Positions 1 through 8,980 of a stretch of 64,000 nucleotides of DNA are shown piece after piece. The translations under genes were made by a program, and so were the position numbers. This stretch comes from an uncultured Collinsella sp. Lineage in GTDB: Bacteria > Actinomycetota > Coriobacteriia > Coriobacteriales > Coriobacteriaceae. The notes below the pieces were generated by a model. The model saw only the letters and a list, made by a program, of their open reading frames with translations, made no database searches and had not been told where the DNA came from. The first letter of the stretch is position 1. Each line of letters begins with the position of its first letter. The stretch is taken from positions 62,001 through 126,000 of the forward strand of contig CAKUFD010000004.1 in the NCBI GenBank assembly GCA_934647195.1. The letters are read 5' to 3'.

Positions 1-8
1 GGAAGAAC

Positions 9-953
9 ATGGCAGATGAACTCTATGTCGGCATCGACGTGGGCGGCACTTCGGTCAAGATCGGCGTCGTGACCAAGGAGGGCGACGTCGTCACCAAGGC
101 GAGCGTCCCCACTCCTCCGCTGGTGGACGAAGCCGGCTATACGGCTGTTACGGATGGCGTTACGTCTGTGCTCGAGAATGCCAGCGTCGACGTATCCCTG
201 CTCAAGGGTATCGGCCTTGCGGTTCCCTGTCCCGTTCCCGCCGACGGCAACATCTCCATCATCGCCAATCTGAGTCTCAACTTGCTGGGTGTGCGCGATG
301 CGCTCCAGGCTTCCTTCCCGGGTGTATACGTTGGCTTCCTCAACGACGCCAACGCAGCTGCCATGGGCGAGCTGTGGAAGGGCGCGGGTGCTGGCTACAG
401 CAGCCTCGTGCTCGTGACGCTCGGTACCGGTATCGGTGCGGGTGTCGTGCTCGATGGCAAGGTCCTTGCGGGCGCCAGCGGCGCAGCGGGCGAACTGGGC
501 CACGTGATCGTCAATCCTGCCGAGACGCGTCAGTGCGGCTGCGGCCGCCATGGCTGCTTGGAGCAGTATGCTTCGGCCACGGGCATCGTCAACAGCTACC
601 GCCTGGAGTGCGAGAAGCGCGGCTGCGAGCCTGTCGAGCTTTCCGGTCCCTCTGATTCGCGTAGTGTTTTTGAGGCTCTCGCCGCGGGCGATGAGGCCGC
701 GCGCGCCGCCGTCGATACCATGGCGGGCGCGTTGGGCTTCGAGCTCGCTAACGCTGCTTGCTCCTTCGACCCCGAGGTCTTCGTGCTTGGCGGTGGCGTT
801 TCTGCCGGTGCCGAGCATTATCTTGATCGCGTGACCGAGGTGTTCAAGAAGATGACGCTGTCCTGCTGCGCGGGTACGCCCATTACCATTGCTTCGCTTG
901 GCAACGACGCCGGCATGCTCGGCGCCGCCTACTACGCGGTGACCAACGCATAG
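9..953 (+). CDS. ROK family sugar kinase (glucokinase-like)
   Basis: Predicted cytoplasmic ATP-dependent sugar kinase of 314 residues, the usual ROK length. The N-terminal phosphate-binding segment DVGGTSVKIG (10-19), the catalytic Asp113 in LNDANAA, the ROK histidine in GELGH (164) and the zinc signature CGCGRHGCLE (176-185) are all present. The family phosphorylates glucose or N-acetyl-hexosamines; the substrate cannot be told from sequence. Glucokinase is the default, and an amino-sugar kinase is possible beside the fucosidase. The start ATG at base 9 follows GGAAGA at the window edge, so upstream operon partners are not visible. It is convergent with the next gene and ends at a strong bidirectional terminator. 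Confidence 0.9.
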   Translation: MADELYVGIDVGGTSVKIGVVTKEGDVVTKASVPTPPLVDEAGYTAVTDGVTSVLENASVDVSLLKGIGLAVPCPVPADGNISIIANLSLNLLGVRDALQASFPGVYVGFLNDANAAAMGELWKGAGAGYSSLVLVTLGTGIGAGVVLDGKVLAGASGAAGELGHVIVNPAETRQCGCGRHGCLEQYASATGIVNSYRLECEKRGCEPVELSGPSDSRSVFEALAAGDEAARAAVDTMAGALGFELANAACSFDPEVFVLGGGVSAGAEHYLDRVTEVFKKMTLSCCAGTPITIASLGNDAGMLGAAYYAVTNA

Positions 954-981
954 CGCTCTTTGACATATCGACCAAAACGGA

Positions 982-1014
982 AAAAGGGGCACCTCGCGCT
1001 GAGGTGCCCCTTTT
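982..1014. terminator. Bidirectional intrinsic terminator
   Basis: A perfect 14-bp stem, AAAAGGGGCACCTC with GAGGTGCCCCTTTT, closes a 5-nt loop and carries an A-tract on one side and a T-tract on the other. It lies between the convergent ROK kinase and transglutaminase-like genes and should serve both. Confidence 0.9.
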
Positions 1015-1044
1015 GCTGGGCTAGGTAATCTGGCCCGTCTTACG

Positions 1045-3687
1045 TTAGACGAGGGTAATGAGCTTCATCAGCAAATCGACAGTGCCCACGTTGTAGCCGG
1101 CGGTTGCATAGACGCCGCGCAGGCTGCCATCGGGCTGCTTGCAAGCGAGCACCGTGAGCGGCAGCTTCTCGGGGTTCGCGAACATGCGGCGCGCGAGCTT
1201 TTCGGGCAGCTCGGTAAAGTCGTCGTAGGCGATGGTCACGTTGGCGAGGGTCGGCAGCGTGCGGGCGAGCGTGGGGTCCTCGAGCTGAGCGGGATCGCTG
1301 ATCACGAAGACGAGCGGCAGGCTCGCCTCGGCGACACGCTCTGCCTGTTCACGAAGCTCGTTGAGCAGGTGCTCGGTGGGCTCCATCCCGGGCTCCAGGA
1401 ACGAGACGGCAACCGGGTGCGAATCCGTTCCGTGCTCTCCGGCGATCTTTGCGGCGTCGACGGTATTGCCCTCGGCATCGCGCAAGGTGAACGCTTCGAG
1501 TGCGATGTCCTCGAGCATCTGCGATGCCTCGGGCTCGCGCAGAACGAGCTCGATGGGCTCGTCGGTGCCCGTGTCGCTTACATGGAAGGTGCGCTCGGCT
1601 GCCTGCGTATCGCCGTTGGGCAGGCGCGTGCTGCACACCAGGCGGTAGTCGCCAGCGGGAAGCGGCAGCGTGCACGAGCCGTCTTGGACCGAGGAGCCCC
1701 AGAAGTCAAGGGCCTCGAAGCCCAGGGCGCGGGTGCCGGCAACGGTGATGGTCGTCTCCAAGCGGGCGACACTCCAGGCCTGGAAATATCCGGGACCGGG
1801 CTCAACAGCGGAAGTGAAGGTGACATCGGCGGTGTGCTCGGCGCGCTCGACGGCCACAAATGCGCCCTGATGATAGTACTCGATGGCTCGGTCGTGCGGA
1901 TTTTGACGAGCGGCGATACCAAAGGTGCGGCAGATGGCCACGAACAGCGCATGGCACGTGACGGGGCTGCCCTGGCGGGAGAGCCAGGCGCCGCGCGGGC
2001 TGGCGCAGAGCTTCTTGACGTGCTCGGATGCCGTGAAGTTGAGATTCTCGCAAATCATGTCCCAGATACGGTGTGGGTTAGCGCGGAACTCCTCGACCGT
2101 CGCGGCGTCAAAGGTCTCGACAAAATAGGAACGGAAGCTCGAGAGCTGCTCGAACATGATGCGCGGGGCGAGGACGTACTTGACGTAGAGTTCCTCGGCA
2201 TCGTCTTTGGCCCCCTCGCGTTCAAGGTAGGCGATGGCGGCATCGTGCATCGCGCGTGCGCCGGTCAGGTGGTCCTCCAAAACATCGGCGGTCAGGTCAC
2301 GGAAGTCCTTTGAGGTGAGGGTCGAGAGCAGCTGGACACGGTCCTCGCCGTCGTCCACGGCGAGGAAGCGGTCCACTTCGGGGGCGTTGGCAAAAGCCTG
2401 CTCATAGTAGGCGAGGCACTCATCGTTGGCATGGCCTGCGGCGGCGGCCAAGCGGCGTGCCTCCTCAACAAAGCCTGCCACGCGCTCGGTACGCATCTGG
2501 TCGGCTTCGTGCTTGCGCATGCGGCCCCGAGCTGCCTGTTCGGGTGTGAGCGGGCAGGAGGGGGCGGGGTGGTCTGCAGGGGCATGGACGTCGATGTTGC
2601 GCCAAGAGGCGGCGGCTGCGGTGTCCACATCGTGCAGGGTGAGCTCCACATGATCGCACTCGCCGGTGTCAACCAGGGCGTCTGCCATCTGGTTTTTGGT
2701 TGCGGCGATGACGCGCAGCGTGCCCTCGCCGATTACGATCTGCGCATGTCCACGCTCATCGGTGATGAGGTGCGCAATATCGCCCCATTCGGCGGAGTTC
2801 ACAAGCGTCAGGCGCACGTAGGAGCCGGATACGGGATTGCCGTCCTCATCGGCAACCGTGACCGTGAGCTTGACGGTGGGGCCGTAAGCTGCCGTCTGGT
2901 TCACGATGACCTGGCTGCCTTCGCGTGCGAGGATGCTGCGATCGCGCTCGAAGTCGCAGCCGTAATCTGAGAACAGGCGCGTGTGCACCAGCATGGCGCG
3001 GCCGGAGGCGGCGGTGAACCAGCCGCGGTTAAGCGCCTCTTCGGGCTCGCAGGCACCTAGGTAGTACCATTCGCCATCGACGTACGCCTCGACCCAGGCA
3101 TGGTTGTCGTCGCAGTGTGCCCACAGCGGGGTGTAGATCTGGCGGGCGGGGATGCCGTTCGCGCGCAGCGCGGTGACCAGGTAGGTGGATTCCTCACCGC
3201 AGCGGCCATTGCCGGAGGCGAGCATGCCCAGCGGACCCAAGGTGCGCTCGTCGGCCGTCTGATAGGTTGCGGTTTCGCAGCACCAGTAGTTGGTCTCGAG
3301 TACGGCATCGTGTGCGCTCATGCCTGCGATGCGCCCCGCCAGCTCTTCGCGCAGGATGGGCCACGAGTCGACGAACGGCTCGTTGTTCACGCGCGGGGTG
3401 GCAACGAAGTGGATGAAGATATCTTCGTCCACGTCGCAGCACCACGGTGAGGTGGCGCGCAGCTCGACGGCCTGGCGCGCGATGGATTCGAATACGGAGA
3501 AATCGGCATCGAATACGTCGGTGAGCGGCAGGGTACCGTAGTAATTTTTGATCAGCGCGGCAACGTCGGCGTTGTCGACGTGGGCAAGACCTGCGGTGAT
3601 GGTGCTCGCAAGTGGCTTGAGCAGCTCGGCACGCTCGTCGAATTTAGCCTGGGCAAAGGATGCGAAGGCGGGGGAGAGAATGCGCAT
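1045..3687 (-). CDS. Large transglutaminase-like domain protein
   Basis: An 880-residue protein without a signal peptide or membrane segment, so probably cytoplasmic. Residues 150-225 form a transglutaminase-like core: Cys163 in GRCGEES, then His196 in DNHAWVE, followed by YYLGACEPE, where the third catalytic residue would lie. A beta-sandwich regulatory-type domain follows (about 268-350). A second, weaker Cys-containing segment at 575-595 (PVTCHALFVAICRTFGIAAR) resembles another transglutaminase core without an obvious His partner. The activity could be peptidase or amidase-like; the substrate is unknown. It starts 3 bp after the fucosidase stop, and its ribosome binding site lies in the end of that gene, so the two are translationally coupled. 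A joint role in glycoprotein breakdown is inference. Confidence 0.8.
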   Translation of the reverse strand: MRILSPAFASFAQAKFDERAELLKPLASTITAGLAHVDNADVAALIKNYYGTLPLTDVFDADFSVFESIARQAVELRATSPWCCDVDEDIFIHFVATPRVNNEPFVDSWPILREELAGRIAGMSAHDAVLETNYWCCETATYQTADERTLGPLGMLASGNGRCGEESTYLVTALRANGIPARQIYTPLWAHCDDNHAWVEAYVDGEWYYLGACEPEEALNRGWFTAASGRAMLVHTRLFSDYGCDFERDRSILAREGSQVIVNQTAAYGPTVKLTVTVADEDGNPVSGSYVRLTLVNSAEWGDIAHLITDERGHAQIVIGEGTLRVIAATKNQMADALVDTGECDHVELTLHDVDTAAAASWRNIDVHAPADHPAPSCPLTPEQAARGRMRKHEADQMRTERVAGFVEEARRLAAAAGHANDECLAYYEQAFANAPEVDRFLAVDDGEDRVQLLSTLTSKDFRDLTADVLEDHLTGARAMHDAAIAYLEREGAKDDAEELYVKYVLAPRIMFEQLSSFRSYFVETFDAATVEEFRANPHRIWDMICENLNFTASEHVKKLCASPRGAWLSRQGSPVTCHALFVAICRTFGIAARQNPHDRAIEYYHQGAFVAVERAEHTADVTFTSAVEPGPGYFQAWSVARLETTITVAGTRALGFEALDFWGSSVQDGSCTLPLPAGDYRLVCSTRLPNGDTQAAERTFHVSDTGTDEPIELVLREPEASQMLEDIALEAFTLRDAEGNTVDAAKIAGEHGTDSHPVAVSFLEPGMEPTEHLLNELREQAERVAEASLPLVFVISDPAQLEDPTLARTLPTLANVTIAYDDFTELPEKLARRMFANPEKLPLTVLACKQPDGSLRGVYATAGYNVGTVDLLMKLITLV

Positions 3688-3690
3688 GCG

Positions 3691-5040
3691 TTAGTTCTCC
3701 TTGATCTTGACGGCCAAGACGGTGTCAACGGGGTCGGGCAGGTAGGGCGAGGGACCCAGGTCGGCGAAGGCGATATCGGGGTAGTCGCTGTGGGTCCAGC
3801 TGGTAGAGAGCTTGACCTCGCTGCCGTCGCGCAGAAGGCGAATGGACTCGATGCGGTCCTTGGGCACGCCCATCAGCGGCACGGGGCCCAGGGCGTTCTC
3901 GTACAGATGGAAGTAGTACGTGTTGCCGCTGCGCGTGATGCGACCCCACTCGGGGCGCTCGGGCTCGATGGGGCCACCCGTGGCCATGCCCGCGCCATAG
4001 ATGCTCTGGGAGTTGCGAGCCATCCAGGCGCCGATTTCTTTCAGGATGGCGCATGACTGCTCAGGGAAGCGACCCGTCGCGTCGGGACCCACGTTGAGGA
4101 TGAGGTTGCCGCCCTTGGAGACGCACTCCACAAGCTTGTGGATGAGCAGCGATGACGGCTTGTAGTTGGTGTCGGTGGAGCAGTAGCCCCAGTTGTCGTT
4201 CATGGTGATGCAGGACTCCCAGGCAAGGGGATTGCCCTCGACATCCAAGATGCCATTTGGCGGGATAATGCGCTCGGGCGTCACGAAGTCGCCGTGATAG
4301 GGCGTGGGGTTGCATTCGGCAAGCGAACCGTAGCCTTCGCCCGAGACCTCGAGGCGGTTGTCGGTGATGACCTGCGGCTGCAGCTCGCGCACCATGCTCA
4401 TGAGCTCGGTTGCACGCCAGGTCTCGCCGCGCATCTTCATGCCGTTGACGGGCGAGTCGTAGGCAAAATCAAACCATAGCAGGTCAAGCTTGCCGTAATT
4501 GGTGCACAGCTCGCGCACCTGCTCGTGCATGTAGTCGAGGTAACGGTTGAAGTCGCGCTTCTCGTTGCTGCCGGCTACGGGGTCGTTGCGCAGCGGGGCC
4601 TGGCGGTCGCCATACTGGGGGAAGTCGGGATGATGCCAGTCGATGATCGAGTAGTACAGGCCTACCTTTAGGCCCTCGGCGCGGAACGCCTCGAGGAACT
4701 CGGCGACGATGTCGCGTCCAAAGGGGGTCTTGGTCGATTTCCAGTCGGTGGTCTGGGTGTCATAGAGGCAAAAGCCGTCGTGGTGCTTTGCGGTGAGCAC
4801 GGCGTATTTCATGCCGGCTTCGCGTGCGGCGCGTGCCCAGGCGCGGGCGTCGAAGGCATAGGGGTTGAACTCATCGAAGTAAGGCCGATAGAGCTCCTCG
4901 GGCATCTCCTCATCGCTGCGAACCCATTCGCCACGAGCGGGGATGGAGTACAAACCGAAATGAAGGAAAAGTCCGAAGCGATCGTGCAGATACCACTTCA
5001 TGCGTTCGTCATACCGAACGCGGTCAAACTGATAGGCCAT
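3691..5040 (-). CDS. Alpha-L-fucosidase, GH29
   Basis: A 449-residue GH29-type enzyme expected to release L-fucose from glycans. Family landmarks include the N-terminal FGLFLHFGLYSIPARGEW, the AKHHDGFCLYDT block, VGLYYSIIDWHHPDF, and KLDLLWFDF carrying the predicted nucleophile Asp. No signal peptide is seen, so it likely acts in the cytoplasm on imported oligosaccharides. The ATG at 5040 is preferred because GGGAGA lies 4 nt upstream; an ATG 12 nt further upstream would overlap that site. It is followed directly by the transglutaminase-like gene and is divergent from the peptide ABC operon. The divergent spacer 5041-5309 has no convincing operator. Confidence 0.92.
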   Translation of the reverse strand: MAYQFDRVRYDERMKWYLHDRFGLFLHFGLYSIPARGEWVRSDEEMPEELYRPYFDEFNPYAFDARAWARAAREAGMKYAVLTAKHHDGFCLYDTQTTDWKSTKTPFGRDIVAEFLEAFRAEGLKVGLYYSIIDWHHPDFPQYGDRQAPLRNDPVAGSNEKRDFNRYLDYMHEQVRELCTNYGKLDLLWFDFAYDSPVNGMKMRGETWRATELMSMVRELQPQVITDNRLEVSGEGYGSLAECNPTPYHGDFVTPERIIPPNGILDVEGNPLAWESCITMNDNWGYCSTDTNYKPSSLLIHKLVECVSKGGNLILNVGPDATGRFPEQSCAILKEIGAWMARNSQSIYGAGMATGGPIEPERPEWGRITRSGNTYYFHLYENALGPVPLMGVPKDRIESIRLLRDGSEVKLSTSWTHSDYPDIAFADLGPSPYLPDPVDTVLAVKIKEN

Positions 5041-5309
5041 GCGATCTCCCATCTATTGCCGTCGTTTTGTGTGCAAACAACTGGGCTTGGGCCGTGAAAG
5101 GTAGTTATTTAGACGTGAGCGGTAAGCCGGCCCACCGTTTACCTGCTCGAACAGTCATGTTAAAGCATCGTAAACGGAGAAACAGGGCGAATTTAATACA
5201 ATAGGATGTGATGCGTGGTTCTTCGGAGACGAAAGACTTCGAAGGATGCGCAGAGGAAAAAGGGTGCCCGCGATTCTGGATGGCTCGCAGGCGCGAAAGG
5301 AGAGTTCAC

Positions 5310-7019
5310 ATGGACTTGGAAAACAAGCTTAACCCCGCCGTTTCCCGCCGTGGTTTCGTCGGTGCCGCTGCTGCTGGCGCTGCCGCTCTCGGTCTTGCTG
5401 CTTGCGGCAACACCGGTTCCGACACCAAGGGCTCCGCAGCTGGCTCTAGCTCCAGCTCTGTCGAGGAGATCGTCGCCGACAAGGACGGTTTCGTCGTCAA
5501 GGCCGAGAAGACCGACGGCAAGGCCCCCAAGAACGAGTGCATCATCGCGCTCGAGGGAGAGATCCAGAACATGCACCCCATGAACTGGTCCGACGGCAAC
5601 TCCGGCAACGTCGTGTACTACATCTACGATTCCCTGTATGCGTTCGATGAGGACTACAACCTCGTCCCGAAGGCTGCCGACTCCTATGAGGTCTCTGAGG
5701 ACGGCTGCACCTACACCTTCCATATCCATGAGGGCATCACCTTCGAGGACGGTACCGCCCTCGACGCCGACGCCATCGTCACCAACTATCAGGAGTGCAT
5801 CAAGAAGGAGAACGGCTGGCGTCGTCGCCGCATGTTCATCCGCACGATCGATGATGAGACCGAAGAGACCCGCATCGACAACGTCTACAAGGTTGACGAC
5901 GATCCACTGACCGTCGCCTTCCACCTTCCGAAGCCCTACGCTCCGTTCATGAACTCCATCACGCAGTTCTACATCGTGAACCCCAAGGTCATCACCGACC
6001 CGGATTACGATTACGCCAAGAAGTCCGCGGGCTCCGGCCCCTTCGTCCTCGAAGAGTATGCAAAGGGCGATCACTGCTCGCTTCTCAAGAACGACAAGTA
6101 CTGGGGTGGCCAGAAGGACGAGGGCGAGGTCACGATCGACCGCGTCGACTTCAGGGTTGTTCCCGAGGCCGGTTCTCGTATCGCCGCTCTCCAGACCGGT
6201 GAGGCTACGGTCATCTACCCGATGCCGACCGACCAGGTTGCCACCGTCCGCAGCGCTGGCGACATCAACATGGTCTCCATGCCCTCCACCACCATGCGTT
6301 ATGTGACCCTCAACACCAACGTCAAGGAGCTTTCCGACGTTCGCGTGCGTCAGGCCATGAACTACGCCTTCAACCAGGACGAGTACGTCAAGGTTATGTA
6401 CTCCGGCGCCGCTACCCCGGCTACCTCCGTGCTCCCCGCTCTCGTTCCCGGTTACAAGGAGCAGGAGCCGTTCGCCTATGACCTCGACAAGGCTAAGTCG
6501 CTCCTCAAGGAGGCCGGCTACGAGGACGGCTTTGAGGTCAAGATCATCGGCGATAACTCCACCACGGAGACCAAGGGTATGACCTTCGTCATGCAGCAGC
6601 TCAAGGAGGTTGGCATCAAGGTTGAGGTTCTCCCCAACGAGGCCGCTACCAACGCCGAGATCGCTGCCGAGCCCGAGGACACCACCGAGATCCAGATGTG
6701 GTACGTCAACTGGTCCCAGTCTGACGCCGACGGCTTCATGCGTTCGCTGCTTTCCACTGCTATGACTCCTCCGACCGGTTACAACACCGCCTTCTGGAAG
6801 AACGACGAGTTCGATAACGAGCTGCAGCTCGGTAACGAGGCTACCACCGAGGATGAGCAGAACCAGCACTACGGCAAGTGCCAGGACATCGTCTGGCCCG
6901 AGTGCCCGTGGCTGTACCTCGCTTCCGACAACACGCTGATGTCCTACAAGGCCTACCTGTCCGGCATCAAGTACGTTGCTCAGGGCATCGACGTCATCCA
7001 CGCTAAGCTCAACGCTTAA
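5310..7019 (+). CDS. Peptide ABC transporter substrate-binding lipoprotein (family 5)
   Basis: A 569-residue extracellular solute-binding protein of the oligo/dipeptide (SBP_bac_5) family. The N-terminus has a twin-arginine motif, SRRGF (12-16), an Ala-rich hydrophobic stretch and a lipobox LAAC (Cys32), so it is predicted to be a Tat-exported lipoprotein. The block VRQAMNYAFNQDEYV matches the family's conserved ligand-lobe signature. The start at 5310 is chosen for AAAGGAGAG just upstream and because the signal peptide begins there; the reading frame stays open upstream without a ribosome binding site. It is the first gene of a five-gene transporter operon and is separated from the permeases by a stable hairpin. 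Ligand (peptide, nickel or heme) is not resolved. Confidence 0.9.
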   Translation: MDLENKLNPAVSRRGFVGAAAAGAAALGLAACGNTGSDTKGSAAGSSSSSVEEIVADKDGFVVKAEKTDGKAPKNECIIALEGEIQNMHPMNWSDGNSGNVVYYIYDSLYAFDEDYNLVPKAADSYEVSEDGCTYTFHIHEGITFEDGTALDADAIVTNYQECIKKENGWRRRRMFIRTIDDETEETRIDNVYKVDDDPLTVAFHLPKPYAPFMNSITQFYIVNPKVITDPDYDYAKKSAGSGPFVLEEYAKGDHCSLLKNDKYWGGQKDEGEVTIDRVDFRVVPEAGSRIAALQTGEATVIYPMPTDQVATVRSAGDINMVSMPSTTMRYVTLNTNVKELSDVRVRQAMNYAFNQDEYVKVMYSGAATPATSVLPALVPGYKEQEPFAYDLDKAKSLLKEAGYEDGFEVKIIGDNSTTETKGMTFVMQQLKEVGIKVEVLPNEAATNAEIAAEPEDTTEIQMWYVNWSQSDADGFMRSLLSTAMTPPTGYNTAFWKNDEFDNELQLGNEATTEDEQNQHYGKCQDIVWPECPWLYLASDNTLMSYKAYLSGIKYVAQGIDVIHAKLNA

Positions 7020-7064
7020 GGCTGCGCGTGTTTGATTCTGTAAGCTGACAAGCAAGCAGTTTTG

Positions 7065-7097
7065 GCTGCCGGCCTCCCGTCTGCGGGGGCCGGCAGC
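7065..7097 (+). terminator. Intra-operon hairpin after the binding-protein gene
   Basis: A 10-bp GC stem, GCTGCCGGCC with GGCCGGCAGC, has an inner CCCG/CGGG stem and is followed only by TTTGCCGTTT. It lies between the binding protein and the first permease. A partial terminator or mRNA-stabilising hairpin here would give excess binding protein over permease, as in many ABC operons. Confidence 0.7.
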
Positions 7098-7140
7098 TTT
7101 GCCGTTTGATTGTCTTTGATTTGAAAGGGGAGGGAGCTAA

Positions 7141-8061
7141 ATGGGGAAATACACCGTTAAGCGAATCATCAACATGATTCCGCTGCTTTTTGTTATCTCC
7201 ATCATCATCTTCTTGTTCATCCACCTTATCCCCGGTGACCCCGCCCGCCAGATTGCCGGTCCCACCGCGACCATCGGCGAAGTGGACGAGATTCGTAACC
7301 AGCTCGGTTTGAATCAGCCTTTGGTGCCGCAGTACATCAAGTGGATCACCGGCATCTTCACGGGTAATTTCGGTGTTTCTTACGCCAATAAGACCACCGT
7401 TATCGCGCTCCTCGCGCCCCGCCTGCCCATCACCATCTACCTGACCATCTGCTCCATCACCTGGTCGGCGATTCTGGGCATCATCATCGGTGTTCTGGCT
7501 GCCGTGAACCGTGGTCGTGCCTTCGACCTCATTGGCATGGTTATCGCTATCGCCGGTATCTCGCTGCCTAACTTCTGGTTGGGCCTGCAGCTTATGCAGA
7601 TCTTCGCCGTGAATTTGAGGATCCTGCCTACGGGCGGCCTAGAGTCCTGGAAGGGCTACATCCTGCCCTCTATCGCTATGGGCGCTGGCATCATGTGTAT
7701 TCTGGCGCGCGTGACGCGCTCTTCGATGATTGAGAATTTGGGCAAGGACTACATCCGTACGGCTCGTGCCAAGGGCCTGCCCGAGCATCGCGTGATTATG
7801 CGCCATGCGTTCAAGAACTCCTCCATCGACGTCATCACCGTCACCGCTCTTCAGATCGGCGCATTGATCGCCGGCTCCGTCGTGGTCGAGTCGGTTTTCT
7901 CGATTCCGGGTCTGGGCCGTCTGCTCGTCGATTCCATCGGCTTCCGCGATTACGAGGTCGTGCAGGCGCTCATCTTGTTCTTCTCGTTGGAGTATATGGT
8001 GATCAACCTGCTCGCGGATATTCTGTACGGCATCATCAACCCGCGCGTGCGCTACGAATAG
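7141..8061 (+). CDS. Peptide ABC transporter permease, DppB/OppB type
   Basis: A 306-residue integral membrane permease with about six hydrophobic segments. The first (residues about 10-30) precedes the characteristic IPGDPARQIAGPTA stretch. The EAA loop that docks the ATPase is RTARAKGLPEHRVIMRHAFKN, and PGLGRLLVDSI near the C-terminus is typical of DppB/OppB. A GAAAGGGGAGGGAG ribosome binding site precedes the ATG. The stop lies 9 bp before the next permease, whose ribosome binding site overlaps this stop region. It forms the channel as a heterodimer with the next product. Confidence 0.92.
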   Translation: MGKYTVKRIINMIPLLFVISIIIFLFIHLIPGDPARQIAGPTATIGEVDEIRNQLGLNQPLVPQYIKWITGIFTGNFGVSYANKTTVIALLAPRLPITIYLTICSITWSAILGIIIGVLAAVNRGRAFDLIGMVIAIAGISLPNFWLGLQLMQIFAVNLRILPTGGLESWKGYILPSIAMGAGIMCILARVTRSSMIENLGKDYIRTARAKGLPEHRVIMRHAFKNSSIDVITVTALQIGALIAGSVVVESVFSIPGLGRLLVDSIGFRDYEVVQALILFFSLEYMVINLLADILYGIINPRVRYE

Positions 8062-8070
8062 GAGGTTGCC

Positions 8071-8970
8071 ATGTCTGATACCACTGCAAATGCTGCCTCC
8101 GCAACGCTCGAGGCTGAGGAGCTGCCGAAGGCGCAAAGCCCCGTCAAGCAGTTCATCAAGAAGTTCTTGCGCCGCAAGACTGCCGTTATCGGTTTTCTGT
8201 TCATCATCTTTATCCTGATCCTGGCTGTGATCGGACCCAGCATCACGCCGTACGATCCCAACGCGTACGACTACAGCGCGATTCTGTCCGGTCCCTCTGC
8301 CAGGCACATCTGGGGCACCGACGAGTTTGGTCGCGATGTCTTTAGCCGCATCCTTGCTGGTACGCAGCTGTCGCTTGGCACGGCACTCACCGCATCGATC
8401 ATCGGCACCGCCGCGGGTGTTGTCTTGGGCCTTGTCGCCGGCTTCTTTGGCGGTATCGTCGACTCGTTCATCATGCGTGTCTGCGACGTCATGTTCGCAT
8501 TCCCGGGCATCCTGCTTGCTATCGCCATCGTGGCAATCATCGGCCCGGGTATTACCAATATCATGATCGGTGTGGCCGTGTTCACTGTGCCGTCGTTTGC
8601 GCGTATCATTCGCGGCGCGGTACTCGAGGTACGCGGTGAGCTCTATGTTGAAGTGGCGCAGTCCATCGGCTGCTCGTCCGCTCGCACCATGTTCGTGCAT
8701 ATCTTCCCGGGTACCATGCAGGCCCTCATCGTCAACTTCACGATGAATATCGGCGGCGCCATCCTTTCGGCATCGTCGCTGTCCTTCCTGGGCTTTGGCG
8801 CATCCGTGACGCAGGCCGAGTGGGGCGCGATCCTGTCTCAGGGCCGCAACTACCTGGCTATCGCTCCGCACCTGGTTCTGTATCCCGGCCTGGTGATTTT
8901 CTTGACCGTGCTTGCCTTCAACCTGTTCGGTGACGGTCTGCGCGACACGCTCGACCCGCGACTGAACTAA
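8071..8970 (+). CDS. Peptide ABC transporter permease, DppC/OppC type
   Basis: A 299-residue second permease subunit. A cytoplasmic N-terminal tail of about 40 residues precedes the first membrane helix. The family block GTDEFGRDVFSRILAGTQLSL-like segment lies around residue 75-95, and the EAA loop is EVAQSIGCSSARTMFVHIFPG-like. AGGAGG is placed directly upstream of the ATG. The gene is followed after 10 bp by the first ATPase gene, consistent with one transcript. It pairs with the DppB-type subunit to form the translocation pore. Confidence 0.92.
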   Translation: MSDTTANAASATLEAEELPKAQSPVKQFIKKFLRRKTAVIGFLFIIFILILAVIGPSITPYDPNAYDYSAILSGPSARHIWGTDEFGRDVFSRILAGTQLSLGTALTASIIGTAAGVVLGLVAGFFGGIVDSFIMRVCDVMFAFPGILLAIAIVAIIGPGITNIMIGVAVFTVPSFARIIRGAVLEVRGELYVEVAQSIGCSSARTMFVHIFPGTMQALIVNFTMNIGGAILSASSLSFLGFGASVTQAEWGAILSQGRNYLAIAPHLVLYPGLVIFLTVLAFNLFGDGLRDTLDPRLN

Positions 8971-8980
8971 GGAGGTCCTG

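Noticed and set aside
1369..2313. 314-codon plus-strand ORF opposite the transglutaminase-like gene
   Set aside because: Antisense shadow; the minus-strand gene has conserved catalytic motifs and coupling to the fucosidase.
5193..7055. 620-codon minus-strand ORF opposite the peptide-binding protein gene
   Set aside because: It is Val/Leu/Gly/Asp-rich antisense shadow translation of a GC-rich gene, without a ribosome binding site. The plus strand encodes a clear family 5 binding protein.
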